A DNA stretch of 64,000 nt. Origin: Strongylocentrotus purpuratus. Taxonomy: Eukaryota > Echinodermata > Echinoidea > Camarodonta > Strongylocentrotidae. Numbering within the stretch: position 1 is the stretch's first letter; each line of letters opens with the position of its first letter. Made by a program: the position numbers and the translations under genes. The stretch is taken from contig NW_022145596.1 in NCBI RefSeq assembly GCF_000002235.5, positions 28,991,867 through 29,055,866 on the forward strand, given 5' to 3'. Shown here in pieces: positions 46,364-57,060 of the stretch. Under the pieces are notes generated by a model. It was not told the DNA's origin. It worked only from the letters and a program-made list of their open reading frames with translations, and made no database searches.

Positions 46364-46660
46364 GAAACTATAAAACCAAAATGCATTTTGTATTCTAACA
46401 ATTGGAGTACAAAGAATAATAACAGGTGAATGAAATGCATAAACACCACAAACATCTGGGGAGGAAGCATTCATAAATTTGAATACATATAGTTGATAAA
46501 CGACTCCGATGAAACTATAAAACCAAAAAGAAATTTGTGTTCTGGCAATTGGAGTACAAAGAATGATAGCGGGTGAATAAAATGCTTCAACAGCAACACA
46601 AACACCTGGGAAGCTAGGAAGCATCCATAAATTTGAATAATTTAGTTGATAAACGACTCC
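46364..46660. repeat. Two-copy tandem duplication, about 145-155-bp unit
   Basis: Copies at about 46364-46508 and 46509-46663 share tgaaactataaaaccaaaa, caattggagtacaaagaat, a cacctggg..g segment and agttgataaacgactccg. The minus-strand frame 46355-46708 (117 residues) stays open through both copies and therefore repeats itself, but it has no known domain and is more likely a by-product of the duplication. Confidence 0.8.
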
Positions 46661-46669
46661 GCATGTGGA

Positions 46670-47697
46670 CGTTTGTTGGAGCAGAAAGCAATGGATTCTT
46701 AACAACAAGAACCCATTTAACAGAATGTCCGAACGTAAATTAAATTTGGCGCGGTTGGAAAATGCATCTTTTTACCCTGCGACTTTTATGGTACGATCCA
46801 GTAAATTAAAACAGTAACATGGCTCTTTTAAAATTACTCATTAAATAAAACCCAAAACTTCAGTGATATCAGAAAAAACATGTTATATCTTACTAATAGT
46901 TAAAAAAAAAGATGTATAAACATTGTAAAAGTGTCGCATTTTACGATAACAGACGCCGAGTTAGCGAAGATGACGTCATTAGTGCGCTTGCATCAGGGAA
47001 TTCAAGGTTAAAAGGTCAATTCAGACACTGATAAGTTATTGGTCGAGCCTTTTTGTTTCCTTTATTCCGACAAAATTATACAATCAATCAAAACAAGTTT
47101 AATACCAGAAGAAAGCTAACGATTAGTATTTTCATTAACCACTTGCCCCAAAGTCGCTTGACCACAGTGAAACGAGTGACAGCTTGTGAGAGCGGCCAAA
47201 GTGTGATTGAAACTCGCTATTTGCTCTTCTCCAATGCAAAAAGAGACGACATTGTGCTGGATAAATGTATTTTTTCCGACAAAAGTACAGAAAATTTGCA
47301 TATGGTCTTTTTATATTATACTTTATGAAATGTTACCCGAGTGACTTCTGGGCGCCCCAATGCTGGAAATAAACGCACATTTTTAGAAAACTTCACTATT
47401 TCATGGATAAATGCTTATTTGTTCTATGCACGCAAGTCAGACTGAGCGGATGATACAACGTTTCCATATGGGGGTTCGAGCCCCAAGCCCCTGAATTGTA
47501 TACATTCGCGCGCACGATTGTACGCCATTGTACTTCGCTCCTATACTTATGATTAGCTTGTTTCATTCTCAGAGCACTTTCACAATTTCGGAGGAGCTTC
47601 CGCATGGTGAATAATGAAAGACGGGTTGTATATCTGAATTTTACATCATCTTCATTATAACCCTGACTGTGAATCACGTACATCAGATCTGAGAATC
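46670..47697. promoter_or_regulatory. Upstream region of the Ig receptor gene
   Basis: About 1 kb without recognised repeats, the longest such stretch next to a gene here. No strong TATA box is placed; the sequence just before the start codon is gagaatcATGg, with A at -3 and G at +4, a good initiation context. Transcription start unknown. Short frames at 47053-47328 and 47396-47683 have no recognisable domain. Confidence 0.3.
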
Positions 47698-49377
47698 ATG
47701 GCTAATATCTCATTTCGTTTGTTTTTAGGCCTATTGCTTGGGATCCAGTCTTTGTTGTATGCAGAAGGACAAGGCAGAATGATCGAAAAAAGTGCGTTGA
47801 TTGGCCAGCAAGTAAATCTGACGTGTAATTTAAACTCGACTGAAGATGTTACTTGGTTGTATGATATTGGAGAACACAATTTCGTTAAAATTTATACCTG
47901 TACGAATGATCGATGTGAACTTATCGGTGCTGAAACTATTACAAGCATTGTTTCTGGCCATTTTGATCATATTGGAGCTACACAAAGTAATGATATTTCA
48001 ATTCTTTCACTTACACCATCCAATGAAAAGAAATATGCTTTTAAGTGTGAGCTGGTGAATGACATTCTGCAGGAATATTCGGTACAATCAATTGACCCAA
48101 TAAATATCGTACCCAACTGCAGTGTTATATTGCCGAGTAGTAATGCAAATGGAGTCGGCAGTATGACTTTATCATGTGAAGTAAACTCGGGTGATCTCGA
48201 CGTCAGTTTGACATTAGAAGGAATTGGACTAAATTTTCCTGTTGATTCCGCCGGGTCATCTCAAAGTGTCAAAGCTAAAACTCTCTCCTTTGACGATTTC
48301 AACAACGATTATAATGCTTCCTGCATGGCACATTTTTCGGATATTGATGTAATGCGACTTTGCACCTACCCTAATATCCTAAAAGCGCAATACATTGTTG
48401 AAGGAAATGACATCATTATCGAATGCGACGATGAATCAAATGTCGATCACTGGCGTTTCTACAGTTCAGATGGAAGAGAAGATGATTTTGAGGATCGTGC
48501 ATGGATTCGAGACGGAGGGCGATCACTGCTGATACTCGATATATCCGAAAAAGATGTCGGGAAGGTCGTGGTGTGTCGAATTGAAGGAGATGACAACCAG
48601 ACCAACAAAGGTATCATTAGATTCCATGTAATCTCAAAAATTCCCGGAGACAACAATAAACCAAATTCTGAAGATCCAACACTTGTTCCTAGTGCTCAAA
48701 ATGCTTACTTTGTTTCATCATTGTTTTTTCTCACCCTGTGGTTAATCACGCTAATAGTGTTTGGAGTCTTGTTAGGGTGCACACCAAAAAGGAATAATGC
48801 TAGTATTGCATCGGCCTCAGGGAATGCATCAGTATCAAACGGGGGTTCTGGTGAACGTGAGACACCCTTGGTTATTGTTAGGACGAGATCTAGAGGGGAT
48901 CTAAACACAAACAACAGCGCCCATATCCCTGTCCTTGAGTCCGAGGTAAACAGTAGCCATGAAAACAAACAGAATCGCAAAAGCAACAATGACAGTCATC
49001 TGTACTTCACCCTCGAAAAGTCATCACCGTCACCAATGAATTCCTTACCGAGGGCTTCGGCAGCAAGATGGGAACAGCCTGATGCCAATCCAGCATCGGT
49101 GAACCATCCCCAGAGCAGTCATTCGCAATGCTATGAAACCGTCGGGGAACCCAACAAGGGCGCTACATGCTCTTATGACCTTGGTGAATATGCCGAGGTT
49201 GGCATGCACTTCCAAGGAGAGGGACCTCCTGATATTGGTGAATATACCGAGGTTGGTAAGCACTTCCATGTGAAGGGCTCCCCTGCTCTATCAGGTCGTC
49301 CTTCAATCCGTGAAAAGCCTAAAAGAGAAAAGGTGAAGGGTGACATTTCTAGACTTTATAGCAAGGTGAATAAATAG
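47698..49377 (+). CDS. Single-exon immunoglobulin-domain transmembrane receptor with tyrosine-motif tail
   Basis: A 559-residue intact frame. Residues 1-24 are a signal peptide (hydrophobic LFLGLLLGIQSLLYA). Three Ig-like units follow: one with C43, W53 and C117 (KYAFKCE), with an extra C68/C73 pair; one with C160 and C209; one with C243, W252 and C293. N-glycosylation sequons are at N40, N46, N140, N206 and N300. Residues about 337-360 form one membrane segment (FFLTLWLITLIVFGVLL). The cytoplasmic tail (361-559), rich in Ser/Asn, has five YxxV/L motifs: Y436 FTL, Y479 ETV, Y498 AEV, Y516 TEV, Y554 SKV; the third and fourth lie in an 18-residue repeat (GEYAEVGMHF / GEYTEVGKHF). This is the layout of a cell-surface receptor signalling through SH2-domain partners; none matches the strict ITIM (S/I/V/L at -2). 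The start has a good context and directly precedes the signal peptide. Having no introns is unusual for an Ig receptor. Ligand and orthologue unknown; an immune or adhesion role is inference. Confidence 0.9.
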   Translation: MANISFRLFLGLLLGIQSLLYAEGQGRMIEKSALIGQQVNLTCNLNSTEDVTWLYDIGEHNFVKIYTCTNDRCELIGAETITSIVSGHFDHIGATQSNDISILSLTPSNEKKYAFKCELVNDILQEYSVQSIDPINIVPNCSVILPSSNANGVGSMTLSCEVNSGDLDVSLTLEGIGLNFPVDSAGSSQSVKAKTLSFDDFNNDYNASCMAHFSDIDVMRLCTYPNILKAQYIVEGNDIIIECDDESNVDHWRFYSSDGREDDFEDRAWIRDGGRSLLILDISEKDVGKVVVCRIEGDDNQTNKGIIRFHVISKIPGDNNKPNSEDPTLVPSAQNAYFVSSLFFLTLWLITLIVFGVLLGCTPKRNNASIASASGNASVSNGGSGERETPLVIVRTRSRGDLNTNNSAHIPVLESEVNSSHENKQNRKSNNDSHLYFTLEKSSPSPMNSLPRASAARWEQPDANPASVNHPQSSHSQCYETVGEPNKGATCSYDLGEYAEVGMHFQGEGPPDIGEYTEVGKHFHVKGSPALSGRPSIREKPKREKVKGDISRLYSKVNK

Positions 49378-50117
49378 GTACATGACATAGATCCTAAACA
49401 AAATGGGATTTCTGGACATCTGTTTACAATTTGTTAATTTATTCATGGATCGACTGAGTGTGCTAAAAGGGAAAAAACAGTATTGGCAGGAATTGCCACT
49501 CGAAGGAAATATACCAATTTAGATTTTTTTTTTTTTTGGGGGGGGCGGGGGGGGGGGGTCACATTGGTGTTTGGATTTTGCAGATCGGCTACTTGTTTTT
49601 CTTCATGTTTGCCCCTTTCAGCATGCAATGTCTAACTATTAAATGCAAATCCAGAAGCCAAATCTTGCCTATTTTTTCTTCAAAAGTAGTAATTTGAAAT
49701 AGCTCTTTAGTAAGTGCTTTACGACTGTCTTTTTACCACTTTGACTGAGGCTTAATGGTTTAGAAAGAATATGTGTATCTTTGATAATACAGACAGCTTT
49801 TTATGAGCCTTTTAAAACAAATATCCTCAATGGCATTTTCTCTAATGTCTCTACGAAATGTACATAAAAGAGCCTTTTTATTGTCTTTCATTATGACAGT
49901 GGAGAGACTAGCAATGTTGTCGTAAGAAAGCCAACGTAAAATAGATATTGATGATGTTGATTATGTTTGTTAATTTCTTCATATGATTAAATATTTCTTT
50001 TTGCAGACTATATACACAAAATATAGGAGATTAAAGTAAAATGTACCATTTATAAAAGCAACTGCACGATTAGTATATCGTTGCACCATCATATATAGGA
50101 GAACAAGTCTAAATAAA
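49378..50117 (+). promoter_or_regulatory. Putative 3' untranslated region of the Ig receptor gene
   Basis: AATAAA at 50112-50117 is the first good polyadenylation signal well downstream of the stop (an AATAAA at 49370 overlaps the stop codon and is not usable). It contains a poly-T/poly-G block at 49524-49558. The extent is inferred. Confidence 0.35.
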
Positions 50118-50810
50118 TGAATGATTTTGCACTATATAGTCAAACCTATGGTCACCAGTATTGCTTCCCTCTTTGAGAGGAAACCTGTCCAGAAGGCCAT
50201 ACAGTGACAACTGTTTATGCCCATCTTCAGTTGGGTAGCATTTATCATGGAGTTACTAGTAACTCCATGCATTAATGTACAGGTTTGACTACATGTATAT
50301 AGGCATATGAAAATTAATAATTGCTGTTGTACTTTATTGCTTACATACAAGAACTGTTTGTATTAGTGTCGTGTATCACAGCGTCAATGTTGTGAAATGT
50401 TGGATATGGTCTATGTAATAAGGTAATTTGTGTTAAAAGGTACCTTAGCCATTTGTTGCAAACTGTACATTAGTAAAACTACAAGCGCGGGACTATACCT
50501 TTTATACATATTTTATACATGCTTTTCCTCTTGACTATTTAACACACACTGAAAGGGCGAATAGAGAATATCTATAACAATGTATATAACTCATTGATGG
50601 GGCATATACAAGACAGGGCAGAACACAGCCTAGTAAAGAGTGTTATAATCCTATGCACTTAAAAGCAACGTCAACTTTTGTTTGTGCTTCTTGGGTACAA
50701 AGAAGTTCCAATATGATCAGCCATGCACAAAGAAGACGTAAGACTTGATGCATGGCTGATCGTCAACGAAACGGAGTTAAGTCTTTGTCAACTCTGTTTG
50801 TTGCTAATGC
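50118..50810. other. Gene-free interval
   Basis: Contains a short inverted pair (atcagccatgcacaaagaag / cttgatgcatggctgat, about 50716-50760). No coding frame is supported. Confidence 0.4.
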
Positions 50811-50812
50811 TA

Positions 50813-51542
50813 TGGTCACATAACCCAAAAGTAGCCTGCTCGGCGGCCGAGCGGCGAGTTTTTAGCCAATTTTGCCCGGCCACCGAGCGGCGGCCGCCCA
50901 GGCACCGCTTTAAGGCATCGCTCGGTCGCTGCATAAGTTTTAGCGCGGAGTTAAAATTCGAGCTGCGCCTGCTCATTTTCACTCGCCGCCCAGCCTACGC
51001 TCGGTGGCCGGGCGGTCGCCGCCCGGGCGCATCGAGCGTTCACCGTCGAGCGAGTTAGGTTAAAAATCGTCGCCGCTGGGAGATCAGTCGGTCACTGGGC
51101 GGCGAAATAGGTCGGCAGGCAGCCTTTGAACTAGCGGCTTCGATTTTTGACCTAAATCGCTAGGCGGCGAACGCTCGATTAGTGAGGTGCCCTGGCGGCG
51201 ACCGGCCAGCCACCGAGCGTATTTTGGAGCCCCGCCGATCACTGGCCGGTCGCCGTGCAATATCTTTAAAATCAGCCTGTGACGGTGATGGGAGACTGCT
51301 CGGGAATCGGTGGGACGCCGGTCGGTCACTGCCGGGACACCGCGCGAAAAAGCTCCGCGATTTCGCCCAGTTTTGACCTAAAGTCGACCGGCGACCGACG
51401 GGAAATCGACAGGGCATCGCCCAGGCTCCGCTCCGCCTCTACAGCCTGCTCGACTTCTCCAAAAATGGCTGGGCGGTGCCTAAATTCCAGCAGCGACCAA
51501 GCAGGTTACTAATCGGTCGGTCGCCGCACTAATTTGTGACCA
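50813..51542. mobile_element. GC-rich MITE with CGGTCGCCG motifs
   Basis: Ends TGGTCACATAAC and AATTTGTGACCA (TGGTCACA/TGTGACCA inverted), flanked by TA (50811-50812, 51543-51544). The interior is strikingly GC-rich compared with its surroundings and is full of degenerate CGGTCGCCG/CGGCGACCG words. Open frames at 50723-51512 on both strands encode Arg/Ser/Ala-rich repeats and are rejected. Confidence 0.85.
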
Positions 51543-51755
51543 TACCTTTAGGCAGGCAGCCAGTGAAAACGAATTCATTTAATCAAATTATGGAAATGCA
51601 AGCATTAGTTTACACAAACATAACTTTGTTATTCCCGGCTCATTTTTCCTAATTGAGGTGTCATATGAAAGGGCAGAAAATAAATTTTATCGAAATCTTT
51701 TTCTTTGAAATTTAGATACCGCCTGCTAAATGAATTTTTGGTACCCTGTCTTTAA

Positions 51756-52176
51756 ATGGTTTCCATTCACTCATGCGTGAAATATCCATCATAGGAGTTA
51801 CATCAAACGAAAGAGGGGGATCTAAGCTTTACAAATATGTGACATTTAACAAAGCCAAATCTTGGATGCATGGCCCTACATGTTGTATGGTGTAATATTG
51901 AAGCCCTAACCAAATTGCGATTCAAAATGATCACGAAGTGTTTCAAAAAGGTAAAAATCATCGAGTGAATGGTTTTACCATACTCATTTTCACCAATTAA
52001 CTGTAGGTCTAGTATTAAATTTCGAATTCCAATCTAAATTTCTTGATAATCAAACATGCGATTTGCTCGTAAAAGTCATGGGATTCTTTTCTGACATAAA
52101 GGTTGATAATTATGATTGCAGCATGAGCTAAATCCAGGATTATGTTTAGAATCAAAGGCAAAGTCACCCAATACCT
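51756..52176. mobile_element. TTAA-flanked MITE, family T3, copy 2 (inverted)
   Basis: Reverse complement of 4779-5154 with divergence and a longer left end; TTAA at 51752-51755 and 52177-52180. Shared: atggccctacatg / tagggccgtgcat, tgtaatattgaagcccta and ggttttaccatactc. Confidence 0.6.
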
Positions 52177-52386
52177 TTAAGAAAATCACTCGTTTTTCTC
52201 TCTATCCTTCTCTCTTATGTTTAATGTGCAATATTCAGACTGTTTTGTATTTTGATATTATTGTCATTATTGTTGTCAACTCAAATGTTAATTATTTGAT
52301 TATTAATATATCAAAGGATAATATAATACACTCTTTTCATATAAACCAAAAAATAATGTTAGACCCTTCTGTGTATGCACGTTTAA

Positions 52387-52879
52387 AGGTACTATGCCCC
52401 ATTTGCAGGCCCAAAAAATGAAAAAGTTAAATTCCAACTGCATTTGAAAGATAACTTATTATACTTATTTAGAACTTCCCTAACAAAGGTGGGGCTTGAA
52501 AATGTCTTCAAGTGGAAAATAATGACTATTAGTTGTCAAATCGACTTTAAGGCTATAGAGCCCAAAAGTAATATTCTTGATTTTCAGACAATTGTACCGA
52601 ATGGTCATACGTTTTATGCTGCGCAAAGATTCAATCAGTTTAATCTTGGCCATCACAACTCTTTTCATGTATGTTATTACCAAAGAAGGAAAAAAGCCAG
52701 TCAGTCACTCAATAGTGTCTGACAGTGAAGTCTAGCAAGTAAACGGGTTTCCTTGCATAATTTGAATATGAGGACACTGCTAACGTTTAAATTTCACAGA
52801 TAGGACATACATGACATATTCATAATTCCTGCAAAGTTCTACAAAATTTGAGGTTGGATGCAAAAGGGACATAGTACCT
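52387..52879. mobile_element. TTAA-flanked MITE, family T4
   Basis: Inverted ends AGGTACTATGCCCC and GGGACATAGTACCT, flanked by TTAA (52383-52386 and 52880-52883). Open frames at 52444-52722 are inside it. Only one copy in the window. Confidence 0.85.
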
Positions 52880-52883
52880 TTAA

Positions 52884-53834
52884 AGAAACTTTTGTCAAAA
52901 AGGTTTGCAAAATGTGTATCGTGCTAATGAGATTATGATTGTATGAATAATGTATTTAATGTGGAATGTGGTTGATAAAGAAGATATCAGGAGATAAAAA
53001 ATGTATAATGTCATAATCCGAATATCATCATTCCCTTAAGCAATGTATGCAGACATAGTTTCGTCTTTACAAAGTAGAAATTAGAAATTAATACTCATAA
53101 AACACGGTAAGCGTTGCACACAATGGAGTCAGTCGAGATGAATTTGCAACGGCAAGAAAAAGAATGAATGAATGATTAACAGAATAAATACATGAATAAA
53201 TAAAGAAATTGATTAATAATTAAAAATACGTTAATGATAAAAATTAAAGTTCACTAAAATCAGGAATGAATTATACATATCTAGATAAACCAAGCGTAGT
53301 ATTTTGTAACATACGTTAAACTATACAGGGTACATAACATTTAATATGTGCAGATGGTTGTAAAGTTGGAAGAAAAAAAGAAGATTTATCTTGTCCACCG
53401 TGCATTACCAGACACCCCTCTATTCTTGTATATATTATAACGGCCCACAATGCATCAAGTTCGGGTTTATCTTGGAGTTTAAGTTTATCAAAGCTAGCTT
53501 TAAAAAGAACTTTGCATCCTTCAACACTATAATTTTGTGTCAATCAGAGTCTTTGATACGAGTATAAGTTTTGTTTTAATGTCAATTATTAAAACCAAAT
53601 GTCTCTTATTCTACACCTCGTAATCTTTACCATGTACTTGGGATAAATTGTGCACATCGTGTCATTAGATTTTGGTAATATTGCAATATTTTTGTTTTCG
53701 GTGCTAAAAGAATGGTTACATTTCTTCTATTATTATGATTATCACTATTACAATATAAGAATAAAATAATAATGTATATTTTAGTTTTAAAAAATTATTG
53801 CGTATATTTTATAAAAATTAATCGCTAGTCATTG
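52884..53834. other. Gene-free interval
   Basis: AT-rich. The open frame at 53316-53543 has no recognisable motif. Nothing else seen. Confidence 0.4.
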
Positions 53835-54149
53835 TCAATTTCATTTTGGAGATAGCAGGCTCTTCAGTTAAGGCCTCTATTACTTTTTATAACTGTTATT
53901 ACTTTTGTATTACTTTTGTTATACTTTGTCACTCATCTGCCTCGCAACAAGGGAATGATACAGGGAAGACTGAAGACATCTTCAGTCTATCGGTTGAAGA
54001 TGAAGATGGCAGTGCCGCATCTAAGCACCGGCCCGTATATGTGGCCTGGTGGTTAAGGCGATGGCGTTCGAAACCAGGTTCGATTCTCGGCGGAGATATT
54101 TTTTTTAATTTTTGCAAAATATTTCAAACAGGCACAACATTAGTGGGAA
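53835..54149 (+). repeat. SINE-like repeat with tRNA-like segment, family S2, copy 2
   Basis: Matches 42186-42412. Its tRNA-like part is better kept: TGGCCTGGTGGTTAAGG as box A (about 54041) and GGTTCGATTCT as box B (about 54078). The open frame at 53846-54169 crosses it and is not a gene. Confidence 0.6.
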
Positions 54150-54154
54150 ACCGT

Positions 54155-54440
54155 CAGGGGCGGATCTAGCTTTTAGCTAAGGGGGGGGGGGGTTAACCCA
54201 ATAACAATAGTGGAGCATCGTCCATGAGCCGCGTGGCGGCGAGGCGATTTTAGGGGTGTGGCTATTTTGAACCCCCGTAAAAGATGCTTTCCTGGCATCT
54301 ATACTAACATCTACTAATACTGTGTGGGTCTGGACACATGATGGTGTTTTTCTATGCACATCACATTTCCGCTTGGCAGCCCAAAGAGGGGGGGGGGTTA
54401 AACCCCTAACCCCCCCCCCCCCCCCATAGATCCGCCCCTG
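54155..54440. mobile_element. Short poly-G hAT-type MITE
   Basis: Perfect ends CAGGGGCGGATCTA and TAGATCCGCCCCTG with poly-G (54181-54192) and poly-C (54410-54424) just inside. A 5-bp ACCGT lies on both sides (54150-54154, 54441-54445), shorter than the usual hAT 8 bp. Non-coding. Confidence 0.8.
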
Positions 54441-54489
54441 ACCGTGATTAAAGCTACGCAACCACTTTTTCTCATTTCCTTTTGAATTT

Positions 54490-54650
54490 TAGGCCTATTT
54501 ATTTCAACAAGAACAAGACTGGTTGCCAAAACTTGTGTTTATTTTATATCATATGAAAGTATTGAGTTCTGCTTGGAGTTCAAAAACTTAACGCAAAGAA
54601 TTTTAAAGCTCCGTAAAAGAAAGATTCATTTAATATTTCTACCTGAATTA
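54490..54650 (+). repeat. Dispersed repeat, family D1, copy 2
   Basis: Matches 31640-31800 in the same orientation. Followed by AT-rich and poly-A sequence to 54980. Confidence 0.55.
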
Positions 54651-54989
54651 GAAGATATGAACTTTATATTTTAATAAATGACTTGCTTGACCTGTTTTGA
54701 AATAAATAATTAATTTTTTTTTTTTCTTCGAAATTACGACATGCGGAATAATTAATCCTATTCACCATCGGAATAAAAAAAAAGAGGCTTTATAAACGGT
54801 GTGCTTTAGGTTTAACATTTAATTATTTTGTTTAAAAAATAAAAAAAATTAAAAAATTAAAAAAAAAAAAAAAATCTATTTTACTTTGGATAATAAAATA
54901 AACACATGACACCGCCCTTAATACAGTAATTGTGTTATCTATCTGCTTTGTTTGCCTCTTTTGATGTCTGATGAACTCAAAATAGTGGA

Positions 54990-54994
54990 GCATG

Positions 54995-55025
<31 letters not shown>

Positions 55026-55043
55026 GAGGGAGAGAGGGAGAGG

Positions 55044-55079
<36 letters not shown>

Positions 55080-55081
55080 GT
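54990..55081. repeat. (GA)n microsatellite
   Basis: Long GA repeat with interspersed GG. Ser/Leu/Pro-rich minus-strand frames at 54832-55280 are its shadows. Confidence 0.95.
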
Positions 55082-55449
55082 TGGGGTGTAGGTCTATAGA
55101 ACATGATGCGGTCGTGTTAAACAGATGATCGAGAAAAAAAGTAGGCCTGAATTGAATACACAGATATACTATGCAGTGCGAGTCAGAAAAATTACAGGCA
55201 CTCTTTAAATTGAGACTGTTATGAATATTAAATAGGCCTATTGTGACATATAGCATAAGCAGTTGAATCTTTCCTTCCATGTTTTTTTTGTCTTCGTTTT
55301 TTCGTGTTTTTTTTTAAAATTAAACTTTCTATTCACGGTTGACTGAACATGGGTTTCAGGGGCTAGGAATGGGGCTTGAGGGTTGTCGCATTCATTTTTT
55401 TTTAATTTTAAGAACATACATAATATGCCTCTCTTAAACTCTTTTTGAA

Positions 55450-55505
55450 TCATTTTTTTTTGGGGGGGGGGGGGGGGGAGGGGTGGGGGCCTGAGTGCAC
55501 CCCAA
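55450..55505. repeat. Poly-T/poly-G block
   Basis: Poly-T followed by poly-G and gggcctgagtgcacccc. Probably an end of a poly-G element, but no partner end or duplication was found. The frame at 55238-55549 is a shadow. Confidence 0.6.
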
Positions 55506-55639
55506 ACCAAGAAAATTCTTCTGGCATATTGAGCGTATTTACATTTCAAAATTAGCTAATAAATCTCGGACCGAGCTGCCGTGTAATTTTTCTTCTTCAC
55601 CGTATTGATTATAAAGCCTGCGATAACTTATGGTGGTGG

Positions 55640-55838
55640 TTATTTTACCTGACTGCTAAGAAAGCATAAATGCTTGTAAGTAAGCAACCAGACGGCCGAA
55701 GGCTTTAGGGCCTCTCCGAGGGACCTGGTAATGATGATTAATGCCTTACCAAAGGGCACTAGCGCATCGCCTTGGTTTCGAACCCGGGTGACCGGATTAC
55801 GAGACCACTGCTCTACCGACTGAGCTATCGCGCCTCCT
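55640..55838 (-). repeat. tRNA-Thr-derived SINE, family S1, copy 1
   Basis: On the minus strand it begins GCGCGATAGCTCAGTCGG (box A) and GGTCTCGTAATCCGG (the CGT of a tRNA-Thr-like anticodon loop), then GGGTTCGAAACC (box B), and continues with gtgcccttt.gtaaggcatt, ctcggagaggcc, cggccgtctgg and agcagtcaggtaaaataacc. The 5' end cannot form a tRNA acceptor stem. Relatives: 63450-63605 (-) and both arms of 40592-41508. Confidence 0.8.
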
Positions 55839-55889
55839 CGTAAGCTAGGCATGCTGTGTTAGATATGAAATCATTAATCATATCGTGTC

Positions 55890-55967
55890 CTCTACTTAGA
55901 GTCAGAAGTGCATTAGATTGAATCCTTTTACGAAGAGTCAATACCCTTCTGACTCTAAAGTTTCACC
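55890..55967. repeat. Short palindromic repeat (CTTAGAGTCAGAAG family), copy 2
   Basis: Inverted ends ctacttagagtcagaag and cttctgactctaaag; second copy of 37630-37712. Confidence 0.65.
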
Positions 55968-56262
55968 ACCACTCTCACATATTACATGCAGGCCCAGCGG
56001 AACGTTTTTATAAGTGGCGTATTAACGACCAGGTAACGCGTAATTGGCGTAGGGTCCAGGTGCTTTGCCCCTGCGGGGGTCAAGGTCTTTGAACGGAATA
56101 TAACTTGTATGCGATTCAATTGAGGTTTTATTATTGTTATGTATTTTTTGGTTAAAAAATGCAAACCATCTTTACTCCTTACTGCCTTTTTTTTTTGGGG
56201 GGGGGGGGCGCGCGGAGTGCGTTTTTGCCCCCCCCCCCCCCCCCAACTTCCTGCGCCTATGT
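55968..56262. mobile_element. Fragment of the 7212/12869-type hAT family
   Basis: Shares atgcaggcccagcggaacg, the taacgaccaggta block and ggtccaggtgctttgcccc with the hAT-type elements. The right end is poly-C followed by aacttcctgcgcctatg, the inverted form of the CATAGGCGC..GAAGT end at 7212. Left end and duplication not found. Confidence 0.65.
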
Positions 56263-56348
56263 TTACACGAGTCTTGGTGAACACAAATGTTACTCGAATA
56301 CTGTCAGATGGATATTGTACAGATATATACTCTATCAACGTGAAGAAT

Positions 56349-56717
56349 CTGTGTACAATCATCCCTGGAAAACTCCCCCCCCCCCCCTCTCCAGGACAAT
56401 AATCCCCCCCGGAAAATAATCCCCAAGGACAACCACCCCCGTCGACAATACCCCCCCCCCCCTATAAGACAATGACCCCCGTGGAAAATTACCCCTAGGA
56501 CAATTCCGTCATCCCCCCTTTAATAAAGGGAAGGTCTACCCTGATAATAAGTTAGTTTTAATAAAAGCAGAATGTTTTTTTCGGGGGATAATTATCTTCG
56601 GGGGGGGGGAGTGGTTGTCCAAGGTGATAACTTCCAGTTTTTTTTTTCCTAGGTGGGGTTCATTATCCCAGGGAGATAATTTTCTTAGGGGGCCATTGTC
56701 CTAGGTCCCTGTACAAT
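56349..56717. repeat. Inverted array of GGACAAT/ATTATCCCC motifs
   Basis: The left half has repeated gacaat..ccccc words, the right half the reverse (gggg.ataatt, ttgtcc). The outer ends gtacaatcatccctgg and ...ggtccctgtac are roughly inverted. A MITE-like palindromic minisatellite; non-coding. Confidence 0.65.
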
Positions 56718-57060
56718 AACTGCAAAATGTCTTATTCATTTGTGGAAAAGCTAATCAAGGCTCAAAGTCATTTAAATTCTGTAAATTAGATTTATTAACA
56801 AAATTAAAGTCTGTCTTCAAATTCAACTCCGCTCCCTCACAGGCCTGAATAAAAGGTCTTCTTTCAATTTTCCAAACGACTTTGGCACGAGCCCTTTTGA
56901 GCAGGCAAAACACATCAATGACTTCTTTGCGAATATTTGCCGTGAATTGCCTGTCTTAGATATTTCGTCTTGTCCAGCCTTCCTACCTGCCAGAAGACCA
57001 CCTCCTAGTATTCAGAGATTCAAGATCTTTGAGATACTGAAAAGACTAAATCTCTCGGGG

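Noticed and set aside
47698..49377. Calling the tail motifs true ITIMs or ITSMs
   Set aside because: Residues at -2 are H, Q, G, G and R, not S/I/V/L (ITIM) or T (ITSM), so only the looser YxxV/L description is justified.
50723..51512. Several 64-111-residue frames on both strands in a GC-rich island, possibly a gene or CpG island
   Set aside because: The whole block is bounded by TGGTCACA/TGTGACCA ends and TA duplications and consists of repeated CGGTCGCCG words; the frames are repeat shadows.
53846..54169. 107-residue frame with an acidic block and Trp/Arg-rich end
   Set aside because: It overlies the S2 SINE-like repeat and its tRNA-like segment, which recurs at 42186-42412 without the frame.
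55770..55838. Functional tRNA-Thr gene on the minus strand
   Set aside because: A and B boxes and a CGT loop are present but no acceptor stem pairs, and the sequence continues into a repeated SINE body.
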